The notes under the pieces were generated by a model. It saw nothing but the letters and a program-made list of their open reading frames with translations. It searched no databases and had not been told where the DNA came from. 64,000 nucleotides of DNA, taken from Sipunculus nudus. Lineage: Eukaryota > Annelida > Sipuncula > Golfingiida > Sipunculidae. This document shows positions 19,256 to 31,879 of the stretch, in pieces (the stretch's first letter is position 1; every line of letters starts with the position of its first letter). The stretch spans positions 66,969,916 to 67,033,915 of the forward strand of contig CM049315.1 in NCBI GenBank assembly GCA_026874595.1, given 5' to 3'. Position numbers and translations under genes: made by a program.

Positions 19256-20729
19256 TTATTAGCGAACCTGTGAGCTTATGCGATGGTGTGGCGTCTTCTG
19301 GCATCCATCGTCTGTCGTCTGTATGTTAACCCATGCTATCTTGAAAACGGCAAGAGTTAGCATCACGAAATTTTATGCAAAAAATTATTCATCTAAAAAA
19401 CTCTATTGCTTATTTTTTGGCTAACTGCATTTTCTTAGATTTTATAGGGAAAATGCTAAAAAAGCTTTAAAAATCTTCTTCTCCAAAACTGTTCAGCCAA
19501 ATTGTCCAATATTTCACAAAAATGATTCCTGGAACAATCTCTCTCAAGTTTGTTTGAATGGTTTAAGTTCGATGATTTTTGGCCGAGTTACAGGAAGTTG
19601 AACTTAGTCATCTGTCCAAAAAAGTATACTAAAATTACAATTTCAGAAAAGGCTGGAGCTATCATCACCAAATTTTATGCCAAAATTGCCAATGTTGGTC
19701 ACATGTGTCATATCTGAAATTAAGATATTGGTGGCACCACCTGCATCAGCCTTTTTTGTACGGGGGTCATCATTGTCGTTTAATACTGACGGCTACAAAA
19801 AACTTCTTATCTGAAACCATATGGCCAAATTGTTTAATATCACATAGAAATAATCCTAGGGTAGTGCTTCCTGAAGTTTGTTCAATTGGTCTCAGTTCAG
19901 TAACTTTTTGCTGAGTTATGGGAAGCTGAATTTAGTCATATGCCATAACAGCCCATTTTAGCTCAGTGGCTGCAAGGATCTTCTTCTCAAAAACCACTTG
20001 GCCAAATTCTTAAATCTCACCCATAAATTATCCTTAGATGTTGATAATTCAAGTTTGTTCAAATAGTTTTGGTTCAGTGTTTTTGGCCGAGTTATGGGAA
20101 GCTTGACTTAGTCATTTTGCTGGATTTTCCCATATGAGTATAAACCTGCAAAACGTTTTTTGACTGATGCCACTGAGGCCAATTTGTTTAATATTTTACA
20201 AGAATAATCCCCTGAATAATTCTTATAATAATTTTCTTTTATGATTCCAAAGAATGAATTTTGGCTGAAATATAAAGGTTGAATTGAGTCATTTTACCAT
20301 ATATGATAGCTGTGTGAAGCAGGTACATCTGGCCTGGCACCGGTTTATCAGCATCTGTTACATCATGCCTCTAGACATTTAGATTTCAGGTTTTCTATGG
20401 TTAATATTGAGGAGAATGTTTTTTAAAAGCTCTTAAAAAATGTAGATTAATGATTTTAGATATTCCTCATGCCAGGCAATGTATACAATCACAGGTATAC
20501 AGCTCTCTGTGGGTAATAAAGACGGCTGTACATGGATTATAAAAAAAAAGCATTTTAGCCAAAGTCTTTCAGTATGTGTAAACAGATTTACCAACAGGCC
20601 ATGATTATGTCTGTATCTTTAAATAAGTTGAGAAATTGCCAACTGTTTCAGATTTGGCAACAGATCAAGAGTTCATTCAGTGCAGCCAGATATAGGTCAA
20701 GAGTTCAATCAGTGCAGCCAAACACAAGG

Positions 20730-20862
20730 CATGTGATCACCTCATTGGTGACATGTGAACACCTCATGGGCACCATGTGATCACCTCATAGGTAGCATGT
20801 GATCCCCTCATGAGTATCATGTGATCACCTCATGAGTATCATGTGATCACCTCATGTGTGTC
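20730..20862. repeat. 22-bp tandem repeat
   Basis: ATGTGATCACCTCAT recurs at 20730, 20753, 20775, 20797, 20819 and 20841. Confidence 0.88.
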
Positions 20863-21363
20863 AAGCTCCTCAGGGCTGCATGTGGAGCCAGTCTGTGAGC
20901 TTGTGCAATGGTGTGGCTACTATTTCAGATTTAGCAACAGGCCAAAGGTCAGTCTGGATCTATTTAAAGCTTTGGCAGACGGCCAACTTTATCAGATCAG
21001 GCAACAGGTCAAGAGTTCACTCAGTGCAGCAAGGTATAAGTCAGGAGTTCACTCACTGCAGTAACTGCATTCTATTTATAGCATTGGCAGACTGCCCACT
21101 GCATCAGATTATGTAGTAGGTCAAGAGTTCACTCAGTGCAGCCAGGTACAGGTCAAAAGTTCACTCAGTCTAGCAAGGTGCAGGTCATGAGTTCACTTAG
21201 TGCTAGCAATTTGTCACAGCTCACTCGGGGCAACTGCTTTTCTCACTAAGGCCTTGTCAGGCCTCATGCATCAGACTCAAGGCAAGGTTGATGTTTTGGC
21301 CTGATATTTTGACCTGTTTATGTGTCTTTGATGGCTTTCTCGTTCACCAGACAGGTATTGCTA

Positions 21364-21640
21364 CCTACAATGACTTTTGCACAGTGTATGTGCCTGCTTA
21401 TTTCTACAGAGGAATTTGATATATCAGCCTGAAATTGGGCATATTTATACATATCAAATAGCTTTGTGGTATACAAGACTGATGGTGCCACCTACAATAA
21501 TTTTTGCATAGTGTGTGTCCCTGCTTATTTCTCGGGAGGGGTTTGATATATCAGTCTGAAATAGGGCATATGTATATATCTCTGATAGTTTCGTTGTATA
21601 CAAGACTGGTGGTGCCAGCTACAATCATTTTTGTGTTGTG
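21364..21640. repeat. About 126-bp tandem repeat, 2.2 copies
   Basis: ACCTACAAT (AGCTACAAT in the last copy) at 21364, 21490 and 21617, each followed by a diverged copy of TTTGCACAGTGTGTG...TTTGATATATCAG. Confidence 0.8.
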
Positions 21641-22019
21641 TGCACCCATGCTAGAATTTCAGCAGTTATATTTGTGTAATTGTTTCTTATTCAAAATGTT
21701 TAGTACTTGCATTGTTCATATACATGATAAGTAATGGTCCAGCATTGAAGCATTATGCCTGGTGTATTTCCCAATGCACAGGTTTGCATTAGGCCTGTAG
21801 GCCTTGTATACAATTATGGGTGAGGTAAAAGTAGTACATGCAATAACTATTCATCTGTGTAAATAATAATAACAAGGAAGATTATATAATAATGATGTGA
21901 CGTGTTTAAATTTTAGAATCTGTCTATACAGCATGCAGTCTTATGAAATAGCACCAGTTTGGTATTTGTTTGAAAATTTCAGTTCAGCCATTGGGTCATT
22001 TGAAGTAAAGGAGACCAGT

Positions 22020-22586
22020 ATGTTACCAAGAAGTGCTACAGTAGCCTGGAGGCTTGTACTGTGTACAAGCAGGACTCGTTCATGTGTGAAGCAACCACTG
22101 GTTTTAAATCAAGCATCTAACCAAATCATGTTTAATAAATACAACTCAACATCCATTCAGGTCAGAGCCATGTCCAACACCGCTTCCACGTTTAAAAACA
22201 GAACTATGGAGAATTCTGAGAAGAAAACAAGTCCATTGATTCAGCTGGTGGATGGAAATGGCAGTGTTTTACAAATTTTGCCTAAAAGTAAAGCAATTAA
22301 AAAGGCAAAAGAGGATGGGTTGAAATTAGTGCTGGTTGATGGGAAATCCAAGCCACAGCCAACATACATGCTCCTGACTGGTAAAGAACTGTACGAGCTT
22401 GAGATGGCAGAGAAAAAGGTGAAGAAGGACACCAAAAATGAAAAAAAGAAAATGAAGTCGCTGAAAGTGAATACAACCATCAGTGAACATGACCTTGACA
22501 TTAAGCTGAAAACTGTAGAACAGTGGTTGGGGAAGGAACAGGGAGTCCAGGTGATTATCAAGAACACATCGATGGATGGCCATAAG
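22020..22586 (+). CDS. MTIF3: MTIF3 coding exon 1
   Basis: Presequence, IF3-N domain, linker and the first part of IF3-C. Ends GGCCATAAG|GTGGGT, phase 0. Reading past the donor gives a stop after six codons. Confidence 0.9.
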
Positions 22587-25500
22587 GTGGGTGTCATTCA
22601 ATATTTTTAGCTCAGCTGACTATAAGTCATCAGAGCTATAGTCGTGGTCCTTTGTCCGTCGTCCGTCCGGCCGGCCGGCTGTCCGTTAACAGGGCACGTT
22701 TTAAAACTGTTGGACCTAAGAATCCAAAACTTTGCATACCATTATTTGCTCACTTAACATGAGAATTGCTGAAGCTGGAGACTTTTTTTCAGGAATATAA
22801 CTTTATTAAATCAAGATTCAATTGTTTACCCAAAATTAGATCTGAATTTTGCAAATTGTTCAAGTTATTAGCATAAATACAAAATCAGTTCCTTAAATTT
22901 TGTCCAAATTTGGCAGTGGCACGTTTTTTCCCTGTAAGTACTGTTGATTTTATTTTCACAGCATATATACATAAGGATTTAATCTTTTAAATTCTGAAAT
23001 TTCAAAGAAATTGTTTGAAAAGAGTAGCTTTTATTCAAGTTTTCATACACCATGTCAAGTGTTGTTTACATCTGGCCCACCTAGTAGTACAGCCTTCACT
23101 TGCATTATGTAACCCACCCCAGGCAGCTTGCCTTGGCCCAGCTTGGTCACTACTAGCAGGCTTCCCCTCTGCCCTGCACTCCCCCCCCCCCCCCCCCCCG
23201 CTGGTGCATAAACTAGATGAATGTTATAATTTTCTGTATTTTATTTTATTCTTGGACATGCTACATTTTAGATTTTGTATTGTACCACTAGGGTTACAAT
23301 GATTAAAGTGAACGTTTAATTGTGTCCACAAAGTGATGTATTGCTATGAAAGTGTGGATGTTCATGAGATAAGCAATGCTTTACTTCATAAGAGTAAATT
23401 TTCACCAGGTGTGAAATTGACTATTAATTCCAGTAATTAATTATAGATTGTAATTAGCATAATGATATTGTTTGTCCCTCATTCAACCAACAGTGTGTAT
23501 ACTTTATTTGAAAAGATGTTTTTATTTTATCAAATGTACTGAATCTTTTATTTTATTTTGGTGAATAAAATTAAGCAAGTACTGAAAACTCCAATGTGCA
23601 AAACATTTTAATAGGGATTCAAGGAATAATTTTGTAGATGCCATGTTGTTATATATAAACTTAAATGCATTATTCCCTTGAAAGTGAAATGAAGGTATTA
23701 GTCCATTCTGTCCACTTGCCTGTCCATCTGCAAATTTTTCATATGCATCACAGTATCTCAAAACTTTTACTGTTTTTCTTCATGACAGTCTTGTCAGAGT
23801 ATTAGTTTGCAATCATATATTGAGAACTTTACTATAACCAAATAGGAGGGTCCTTTCCTCTTAGCTTCTCATATGCTTATATAAATAAAAAACATTACAA
23901 TAGAATATTTTTCATATTTTGCATTTGCAAAAATTTCAAGCTGGTTGTCGTGACCCATGGGTCCTTTGTTTATATTCTGGATTCTCAACATCATTGTTTG
24001 GCTAAAACTGAATAAATACCAGACATGGTGCGAATACTTGGCAAATGTATATGAATATGAATATGAATATGTACTCCATTATAAAATTTCTTGCATAAGA
24101 ATGGGAATTCAGGTAAAAATGAAAGTATTTGAATACCAGTGCAAATACTTTCAAAATGTATTCATGAATGCATTCATGAATATATTCTATAATATTATTT
24201 TAATAATCATTTCAGTTATATTTTATTTAAAAAATCATATGATTCTCTTATTATTTTTAATAAAAATTATATTTGGCACAATATTTGTTATTAAATTTTA
24301 ATTAATATTAAACTCTTTATCTTATATGTGCTGCTTATCAGTTATATGGCCAAGTCAAAATCTGTATGACAGTGGCACTCCATTTGTTAATAAAATAAAT
24401 GAAATCAATCTCTTCCCTGTCTCCAAAGAAACTATCAAAATCATACATAAGCTTAACACTAACAACTCATAATACAGCTTATATTTATTTCCACACAAAA
24501 CCAGCATGTGCCTCATTTCAAAATCATATTTTTTTTATCTTATATAACAGCTGAGCGCTGTGACCCATAGGTCCCTTGTTAGCAAACCTGTGAGCCAGTG
24601 CAATAGACCAGCATTGTCCATCTTCCTTCATCATTATGTCAACAAATACATCAGTATACATCACCAAAATATATGCAGTTTAAATCAGTCGCATGTGAAG
24701 TGTTGGATTAAGCTTATCCAGAAGCGTATCAAGGGGGCCAGGCAGTCCAGACACCCTTTTTATAGCCATACCAATCTGTTTTAGCTCAGCTGACTATAAC
24801 TTAAGTACACCCGTCAACACGGCACTTTTTGATATTGTTGGACCTATGAATCCAAAATTCAGTATACTGTTAGATGTCCCCAAGTTCTCCTACCAAACTC
24901 AAAACTGGGTCACAGTGACTTTGTTTCTTCAAGTAAAAAAATGTTCTTACCCTTCAAGAGTGCCTTATATTTAAACACTGGTTTTGTTTTGTTTATATTT
25001 GACATAGATATTCCTATGTATATTTCCTATGTACATGCCAGGAATTAAGCCAATATTGTGTAATTTTTAGCTCAGCTGACTATAAGTCATCTGAGCTATA
25101 GTCATGGTCCATTGTCCGTCGTCCGTCCGTCTGGATGTCCGTCCGTAAGACTGGCACGTTTCGACACCGTTGGACCTACGAATCTGAATTTCGGCGTACA
25201 GTTAGATGTCCCCATAATCTCCTACCATGCCAAAAATTGGGTCAATAGGACTTTGTTCCTTTGAGATATTAAGGAAAAACCTCAATTTTTTATTAGAAAT
25301 CTATTTTCACACTTCTGGACTGCCTAATATCAAAATCACTCATCCGGTTTTCTTCATATTTACCATAAATATTCCTCTATATAGTTCCTATGTACATGCC
25401 AGATATTAAGTCAGTATTATATAATTTAAAAAAGTTTTGGGCCCAAACATAATGGACTTTGTAAAAAAATCAGGAAGATATTTGGTCACTTAAGACCAAA

Positions 25501-28500
25501 AGTGTTAAAGGAAGGGACTTTTTTCCAGTAATACAACTTAAATTAATCAAAATTTAATTGTATACCAAAAATTAGATCAAAATGTTTTAAATTTTTTTAA
25601 ATATTGGCAATAAATATATAAAATTGGTACCTTAAATTTTGCCCAACTTTGGCCATGGCACGTTTTTTTCCTGTAAGTACTGTGGATTTAATTTTCACAC
25701 CATGTATACATAAGGATTTAATCTCTTAAAATCTAAAATTTGAAAATAAAAGCTGCAAAATTAGGCTAGTTATTGAATTTTTTTTGGAGGCTCTTGTTGT
25801 ATTCCCTTTCATTGTCAAGCAGTCCACTTTGATGACTGTAGGTCATTCAGTGCACATCTCTATGCTCCCCAGGCTGTTGACATTATTTTAGATGTCCCCA
25901 AAATCTCCTACCATACCGAAAATTGGGTCATTAGGACTTTGTTCCTTCGAGATATTAAGGAAAAAAAACTCTGTTTTCCATAAAAAAAGCCATTGTTACA
26001 CTTCAAGGCTGCCTAATATCAAAACCACTGATCTGTTTTTGATCGTATTTAGTATTCACATTCTTTTATACATTTTCTATTAACATACCAAAATTAGGTC
26101 AGTATTGGGTATTATTTTGAAGTTATGGGCCAAAACATAATGCAATTTTTAAAAAAATCAGGAAATATATTTACTCACCTAACATGAGAATTGCTGAACC
26201 TAGAGACTTTTTTTCAGGAATATAACTTTATTTAATCAAGATTCAATTGTTTACCCAAAATTAGATCTGAATTTTGCAAATTTTTCAAGTTATTAGCATA
26301 AATAAAAAATCAATACCTTAAATTTTGTCCAACTTTGGCACTGTTGATTTAATTTTCCCAGCATATATGCATAAGGATTTAATCTTTTAAAGTCTGAACT
26401 TTCAAAAGAAATTGATAGGATTGAATAGCTTTTATTCATGTTTTCATACACCATGTCAAGTGTTGTTTACATCTAGCCCACCAAGTAGTACAGCCTTCAC
26501 TTGCATTATGTAACCCACCCCAGGCAGCTTACCTTGGCCCAGCTTGGCCACTACTAGCAGGCTTCCCCTCTGCCCTGCACTCATCCCCCCTCCAGCTGGT
26601 GCATAAACTAGATGAATGTTATTATTTTATTTTATTCTTGGACATGCTACATTTTAGATTTTGTATTGAACCACCAGGGTTACAATGATTAAAGTGTACA
26701 TTTAATTGTGTCCACAAAGTGGTGTATTGCTGTGAAAGTGTGTGTGGATGTTCATGAGATAAGTAATTCCTTACTTCAGAAGAGTAAAAACTTCACCAGG
26801 TGTGAAATTGACTATTAATTCCAGTAATTAATTAAAACTGGGATAGTAATTAGCACAATGATATTGTTTGTCCCTCATTCAACCAACAGTGTGTATACTT
26901 TATTTGAAAAGATGTTTTATTTTATCAAATTTACTTTTATTTTATTTTGGTGAATAAAATTAAGCATGTCCTGAAAACTCCAATGTGCAAAACTTTTTAA
27001 TAGTGATTCAAGGAATATTCTTGTAGATGCCATGTTGTGGCATTATTTTCTTTTAAAATTAGTTTAAACAAAACTTAAATGCATTATTCTCTTGAAAGTG
27101 AAATAAAGGTATTAGTCCATTCTGTCCACTTGCCTGTCCATCTGTAAATTTTCGTATGCAACACAGTATCTCAAAACTTTTATTGTTTTTCTTCATGACA
27201 GTCTTGTCAGAGTATTAGTTTGCAATCATATATTTAGAACTTTACTATAACCAAGTAGGAGGGCCCCTTTCCTCTTAGCTTTTCATATTCTTATATAAAT
27301 GAAAAACATTACAATAGAATATTTCTACATCCACCTTCGTGCTGCCCTCACTTTTCCCTTCTCCGAACCCCATCCCAAAGTCAGCCTCAGTAAGCAAGAA
27401 CAAGACGAATCAGATATATTCATACTTTAATATTTTGTATAACTATTCGTCCATAGGTTCCTATGTACATGCCAGAAATTATGTCAATATTGTGTAATAT
27501 GTAGACATAGTGGGCATCACAATAATGTACCTTGTCAAGACTAAAGAGATATTGTGTCATACAGTCACATATTCATAAATCACTTCATCAGTATAGTTAA
27601 TCATAACATCATATCTGTCAAATTGAATGCTTGCAGACTACCATACACTTTAGATCCTTCAACAAATAGCCTTATCATCATTCTACTACTGCTTATTACT
27701 GCTGTCATTGCATTCATATTTGCTCAAATATATCACAAATTTCAACCCCTCCTAAATAAATAAAAAATAAACCACTTTATTTGACTCTATTAATCCATCA
27801 GTCAGGTAATTTCATTTATCATTTACTCACATATTACATAACATTCCTTTATAATAGCCCAACATGTATATGATATTCATAAGCTTTATCGACTCGATAT
27901 AGTATCACAGTGGAGAAACATTTATAGTCCAATCACGATCAGCTGAGCGCCGTGACCCATGGGTCCCTTGTTAGAAGATATGGACCTGAACATAATGTAC
28001 CTTGTCAAAACATCAGGAAATATATTTTCTCATGGTAACTTGTATTTAATCAAGATTTAATTGTAAGCCAAAATTTAGATAAGAATTTTGTAAATTTTTA
28101 AGTTATTAGCACAAATGTAAAATTAATTCCTTAAATTTTGCCAAACTTTGACCATGGCACATTTTTTTCCTGTATACACCGTTGTTTTAACTTTCACAGC
28201 ATGTACACAAAAGGGATTACTCTTTTAAAATCTAAAATTTGAAACTGAAATTGAAAGGAAAAAAGTGTAGCTAAGAAAGTTTTCAAACACCATGTCAAGA
28301 AGATGTAATCCAGTACAGTGGTCTGCATTGAGTGCCCAAGCCCTCACCTAGCCAGGGTGTTATGTGACCAACTTCATTCCAGATAGCTCCCTTTGCTCAG
28401 CTGAGCTAGGTTTCCCTTCAGCCCCCCCCCCCCCTGGAGAGGATGCATAAATAAGATAAATGTTATAGTTTTCTATGTCTAATTCATTTTTTTCTGGACT

Positions 28501-29359
28501 TTTGCTAAATTTGGAATTTGTTTTACATGTATTACAAGGGGTTACAATGAGTGCACATTTAATTATGTGTCCACAAAGTTATGTATTGCTATAAAAGTGT
28601 GGATGTTAATGTTGTAAGGAATTCCTTCAGAAAAATTAATCACTGTTTGCTTTCTTTTCTTAATATCTGTGAATTTCAGTATTAAATCATAGTTGAGATA
28701 ATTTTGAGCATAATGATGTTGTTTCTCTCTTAACATACCAACAGTGTAAACCTGATTTGAAAAGGGAATTTTAAATGAATTTTACTTTTAAAAAAAATTT
28801 AGTTGAATGTACTTTTAAATGTACATTAAACTAAAAATTTCAATGCACAAACTTTTTTGGAATAATAAATGATCTAGAAGATGCTATTGTGGCATTATGT
28901 TTTTTAGTGATTTTATCTTTTAAAAATTGTTTTAAAATTGAGTTTAACTGTTTAAGCATTTTATAATTAAAAAAAATAAAGATAATATATATGTGTATGC
29001 ATAATTTGACCAAAATTATATGTATATCCCATTGCACAGGTTCTCATGAGGCCTGTAAGACTTGTCATAAATGTGAAATGAATATCTTATTCATACAAAC
29101 AGAGCATTATAATATTACTGTTACTGCATATCATACATAATCCACAATTACTTAAATTTGTATTATCTATTTACAGGCACTAAACAGTTTCTTTAAAGAC
29201 CTAACAACAAGATTTGAAGATTTGGCCACCATCAAACAGGCCAAGAAGACAAGCCAGGAGATGTCTGTTATTCTGAGTCCAAAACAGCTGACAGAGGCAC
29301 CCAGGGAAAAACTAGAGCCATTAACAATGGAGGACTTAAAAGAGAGTAAAAGTGATTAA
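22020..29359 (+). CDS. MTIF3: Mitochondrial translation initiation factor IF-3
   Basis: Binds the mitochondrial small ribosomal subunit, prevents premature joining of the large subunit and helps start-codon selection. Exons 22020-22586 and 29177-29359 join in phase 0 into 249 residues, close to the family's usual size. Residues 1-30 (MLPRSATVAWRLVLCTSRTR) are rich in Arg, Ser and Thr with no acid, as in a mitochondrial presequence. An IF3 N-terminal domain follows (PLIQLVDGNGSVLQILPKS, AIKKAKEDGLKLVLVDG, KPQPTYMLL), then a Lys-rich linker at about 135-155, then the C-terminal domain (IKLKTVEQWLGKEQGVQV...GHK / ALNSFFKDLTTRFEDL...MSVILSPK) and a short acidic tail. An upstream in-frame ATG at 21933 would add 29 residues and spoil the presequence. 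An acceptor-like TTTCAG at 21981 also favours 22020 as the start. Divergent from the hydrolase gene, convergent with TMEM184C. Confidence 0.9.
22604..23970 (+). mobile_element. Helentron-like element, family A, in MTIF3 intron
   Basis: TTTTTAGCTCAGCTGACTAT at the left, with GTCCGTCGTCCGTCCGGCC microsatellite core; GTGACCCATGGGTCCTTTGTT at the right end. Starts only 17 bp after the MTIF3 exon 1 donor. Noncoding. Confidence 0.8.
22740..23910 (+). repeat. Intronic 1.15-kb repeat, copy 1 of 3
   Basis: Colinear with 26165-27325 (close match) and with 28005-28890 (diverged). Shared landmarks in order: TTTTTTTCAGGAATATAACTT, CACCATGTCAAGTGTTG, a homopolymer-C stretch, CTAGATGAATGTTAT, and ACCAACAGTGTGTATACTTT. 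Confidence 0.85.
24549..24770 (+). mobile_element. Family A 3' end joined to a family B 5' fragment
   Basis: CAGCTGAGCGCTGTGACCCA then TAGGTCCCTTGT is a family A terminus. It is followed at once by TTAGCAAACCTGTGAGC, the start of family B, so one element abuts the other. Confidence 0.65.
24777..25063 (+). mobile_element. Truncated family A element
   Basis: 5' end TTTTAGCTCAGCTGACTATA and about 280 bp of family A body, broken by the 5' end of the next element at 25064. Confidence 0.7.
25064..27972 (+). mobile_element. Family A element, composite, in MTIF3 intron
   Basis: 5' end TTTTTAGCTCAGCTGACTAT at 25064 with (GTCCGTC)n; 3' end CAGCTGAGCGCCGTGACCCA then TGGGTCCCTTGTT at 27943-27972. At 2.9 kb it is longer than the other copies. 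Body sequence is reiterated (25870-26160 repeats 25200-25440), and it includes copy 2 of the 1.15-kb repeat plus 650 bp without a match here, so it is probably two elements nested or recombined. Confidence 0.65.
26165..27325 (+). repeat. Intronic 1.15-kb repeat, copy 2 of 3
   Basis: Close match to 22740-23910 in the same orientation, with small indels, for example a shorter C run at about 26585 and an extra GTGT at about 26740. Confidence 0.85.
28005..28890 (+). repeat. Intronic 1.15-kb repeat, copy 3 of 3 (diverged)
   Basis: Keeps the order of landmarks of copies 1 and 2 (CACCATGTCAAG, the C run at about 28422, GATAAATGTTATAGTTTTCT, GTCCACAAAGTTATGTATTG) but with many substitutions, so it is older. 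Confidence 0.7.
29032..29066 (+). mobile_element. Family B 3'-end fragment
   Basis: GCACAGGTTCTCATGAGGCC then TGTAAGACTTGT resembles the family B terminus at 21776-21810. Confidence 0.5.
29177..29359 (+). CDS. MTIF3: MTIF3 coding exon 2 (last)
   Basis: Acceptor TCTATTTACAG|GCACTA, 60 codons and TAA. Supplies the last helix and strand of the IF3 C-terminal domain, including QEMSVILSPK. Confidence 0.9.
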   Translation, partial: ALNSFFKDLTTRFEDLATIKQAKKTSQEMSVILSPKQLTEAPREKLEPLTMEDLKESKSD

Positions 29360-29574
29360 TCACTAATTAAATTGTTATTTTGTTTACTAGGACATACTGC
29401 CTGAATGTGTTTATCTGATATAAAGTATTAACAAATGAGCTGAAGAAAATGTAACAAAAAAAAGAAAAAGAGAAAATTTCATAAAGCCTGAAGGATTCTG
29501 ATAGAGATTGGTTTTACTGATATAAAAAAATTACAGCATCATAGACTGGTGTCAGTGACCTTATGTTGAATGTG

Positions 29575-29580
29575 AATAAA
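29575..29580 (+). terminator. MTIF3: Polyadenylation signal AATAAA for MTIF3
   Basis: First canonical AATAAA after the stop, 216 bp downstream. Cleavage site not determined. Confidence 0.55.
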
Positions 29581-30400
29581 TAAGACATTTTGCTTTTTAA
29601 TGTTATTTAACTGATGAAATTATTTTACTATGAAATATTAAAATACCTGAAAGAATAATACAAGATTCAGCATTGAAGTCTTAACTTTTTTAGGTTAAAG
29701 TGATACTGTAGTGAAATCTATAGTACAGTCTTTTGGCAAAGCACTGATATCAGACCTGTGTTAACCCAGGGCAATACGTTTTAAAAGCCTTGGTCAAGGG
29801 TGGCTGTAAATAGTCTGTAAGATAATAAATATAAACTTTGCCACAGGGAAGGTAATACTTAGAAATTTTCACCTTTCCAAAGGAAAGGCATGAATACAGG
29901 TTTGCCTTTCCACAGAAAAAAATGCCTTTCCGCTAAAGATGCATCCTACAATTATATCAAACTTTCGGTAACACTTCGCTCAGTGTAAATCTGATTCTGT
30001 CATCTGACATGCCGTCCTACATGCACACTTGCATCCAGAAAGAACTGCATGAATATATCAATAGTCACAGTTATATCAGAAACACGATTGTGCCTTGACA
30101 AAAAAAAACAGGTACATACAGGAGATGAGGGCCTTAATACCTATAGGTATAAGAAATTATAAACCATTTTTATAGGCAATTTAGGGTTGGTGCAACACTG
30201 CCTGTGAAATATTTTGTGTCATGTTTGTTTCTACTTACCAGTTACAAATGTGGAAAACATCCCGGTGTTCAACTTTCCAACGGATTGGTACAAAATGAAA
30301 AATGCCTTTCCTTTCACGTGTTTGCCAGGCGGAAAGGCGTTATTACGACCACTGTTGACATTTATTTGCTGGATCAACCCATGCTATTTCTGATGTTATG

Positions 30401-30458
<58 letters not shown>

Positions 30459-30950
30459 TCTTTGACAGACGGATTACATGGTAAAAGTGTACAATTTCTT
30501 GATTCACTAACTCATTCAGTACTTTTCAACTTTAAGTTGTTTTAGGGCTTGATTTGTTTCCCCTCTTTAATTCAGTTTAAATATTCCTTTGGAGTCTGAA
30601 CCAATTTGAGCAGATAAACAGTATGAGCAGATAAACAGTATAATACATTCGTCAGTTTTAGCTCCAGAATGACAGTTTTCCCATGGAGCTCTTCTGTTGC
30701 CAGATAATACGGATCCATCTGAAATAAATCTTGTAGAAAGCACTGTGGCCCTACCTGCTAACACCCAGAGTAGAATAGAATTAGTTTCAAATGACTGCTG
30801 AATAGTCTGAACTTCGTTACCAAACTATTTCTAATTTGGTCAAACTCCTGATTTTGCCGTGCAGGAATTGGCAGGAGTCTTTTTGGAGAAGTCTTTTGGG
30901 GTGTTCTTAGCTTCAATTTGCTAGTTGCTAGTGAGGCCTGTACTTCTCAA
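29581..30950. other. Intergenic between MTIF3 and the relic zone
   Basis: A GGAAAGGCATTTTTC/TGCCTTTCC motif recurs at about 29875-29930 and 30300-30340 in both orientations. (TA)n at 30404-30454. No gene recognised. Confidence 0.5.
30404..30454. repeat. (TA)n microsatellite
   Basis: About 25 uninterrupted TA units. Confidence 0.95.
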
Positions 30951-30959
30951 CGTCTAACC

Positions 30960-31460
30960 ATTTATTGTGAGGTATCTTTTGTGATAGAGCTGTCAGTCGT
31001 CAGTCTGAGGTATTGATCTACAAGTCCTGGCAAAGGTATTGAGTGTGCCTAGTTTTCTGCTTGGGATGTCTCTGTTTTGGAGGGTACATTAATGCCAACT
31101 GCAAAATCCAGATCTGATGACCACTTAAGGCCTCCAGATTTGTTTTAGGTCGTCTGGTACATTATCCAGTCAGTGGCAAGTAGGATTGGGAGAATACCTG
31201 CCCTTGTCTTAGTCCATACTCCAGATTATTTCCATTTGGTACTGGGATAGCACTGCATAGACAATTTGCGCTTGAACCACTTCATAAGATCTTGGATGGC
31301 AGTACCAGGGACTGCAGGATTTCAGGTGATATTATGGGCGTTATCAATTGCTTTCATATTGCATGAAGTTGATGTATACCGGGGTATTCCATTTTCATTT
31401 CCACAGGACGCTTGTAAGAAAAAGTATCTGGTTTATACGTACCCCCTTCCCTTGTAACAG
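30960..31460 (-). pseudogene. Non-LTR reverse transcriptase relic
   Basis: The minus strand reads SGVWTKTRAGILPILLATDW then IM..., corresponding to the S-GVRQGC.LSP.LF...DWIM region of non-LTR reverse transcriptases. Further on it reads GLKWSSDLDFAVGINV, corresponding to the palm motif with FADD. The catalytic DD is lost (FAVG), and stops and shifts interrupt the frame. Confidence 0.6.
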
Positions 31461-31879
31461 AAAACCAAATGCTTTTTGCTCTGGTCACACCAGGCTAGAT
31501 TAGCAGTTTTCTGTCCAAAGTCTTAGAAGTTTAAATTCTCAGCTGAAGCAGTAGAAGCACGGACAGCATGCTGCTGTAGCACCGTGTCTTCTAATCTCTA
31601 CTTTTGGATAACTCTACTTTTTGTGTTCCTTTCCACCTTGTGAGAGGTGCCGGTCTTGAAGAATACAGCAAATTACGCAATCTCGGCACCAAAACAATGA
31701 AAGCCTCAATGTGAGTCCTTCTCTGAAAGCTACGATACAACAAACACTTCTTTTGTTAATAGTCCATGTGCAGGCCCTCTTTTTCCATGATGCAGCCTAT
31801 ATGCAACGGCTCGATGGCCTGCACGAAGCGATTCTCCCTGTGATTTGTGTGAGCCCGAAGTAGTGGATCATCTTGCAAA

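Larger units (their letters stand above)
19258..21810 (+). mobile_element. Helentron-like element, family B
   Basis: Starts TTAGCGAACCTGTGAGC (19259), ends CACAGGTTTGC (21777-21787), then AGGCCTGTAGGCCT hairpin (21791-21804) and TTGTA. This is the same plan as family A/C: terminal motif, its inverted copy near the 3' end, a hairpin, then TTGT. The body holds diverged internal repeats (cggccgagttatgggaagct-like stretches at about 19580, 19910 and 20080) and two tandem arrays. Noncoding. It may be two nested or tandem copies, since GTCTGTGAGCTTGTGCAATG recurs at 20892. Confidence 0.65.

Noticed and set aside
21897-22019. N-terminal extension of MTIF3
   Set aside because: The frame opens on GTG; the first in-frame ATG (21933) gives an extension with acidic residues unlike a presequence, and an acceptor-like site at 21981 lies in between.
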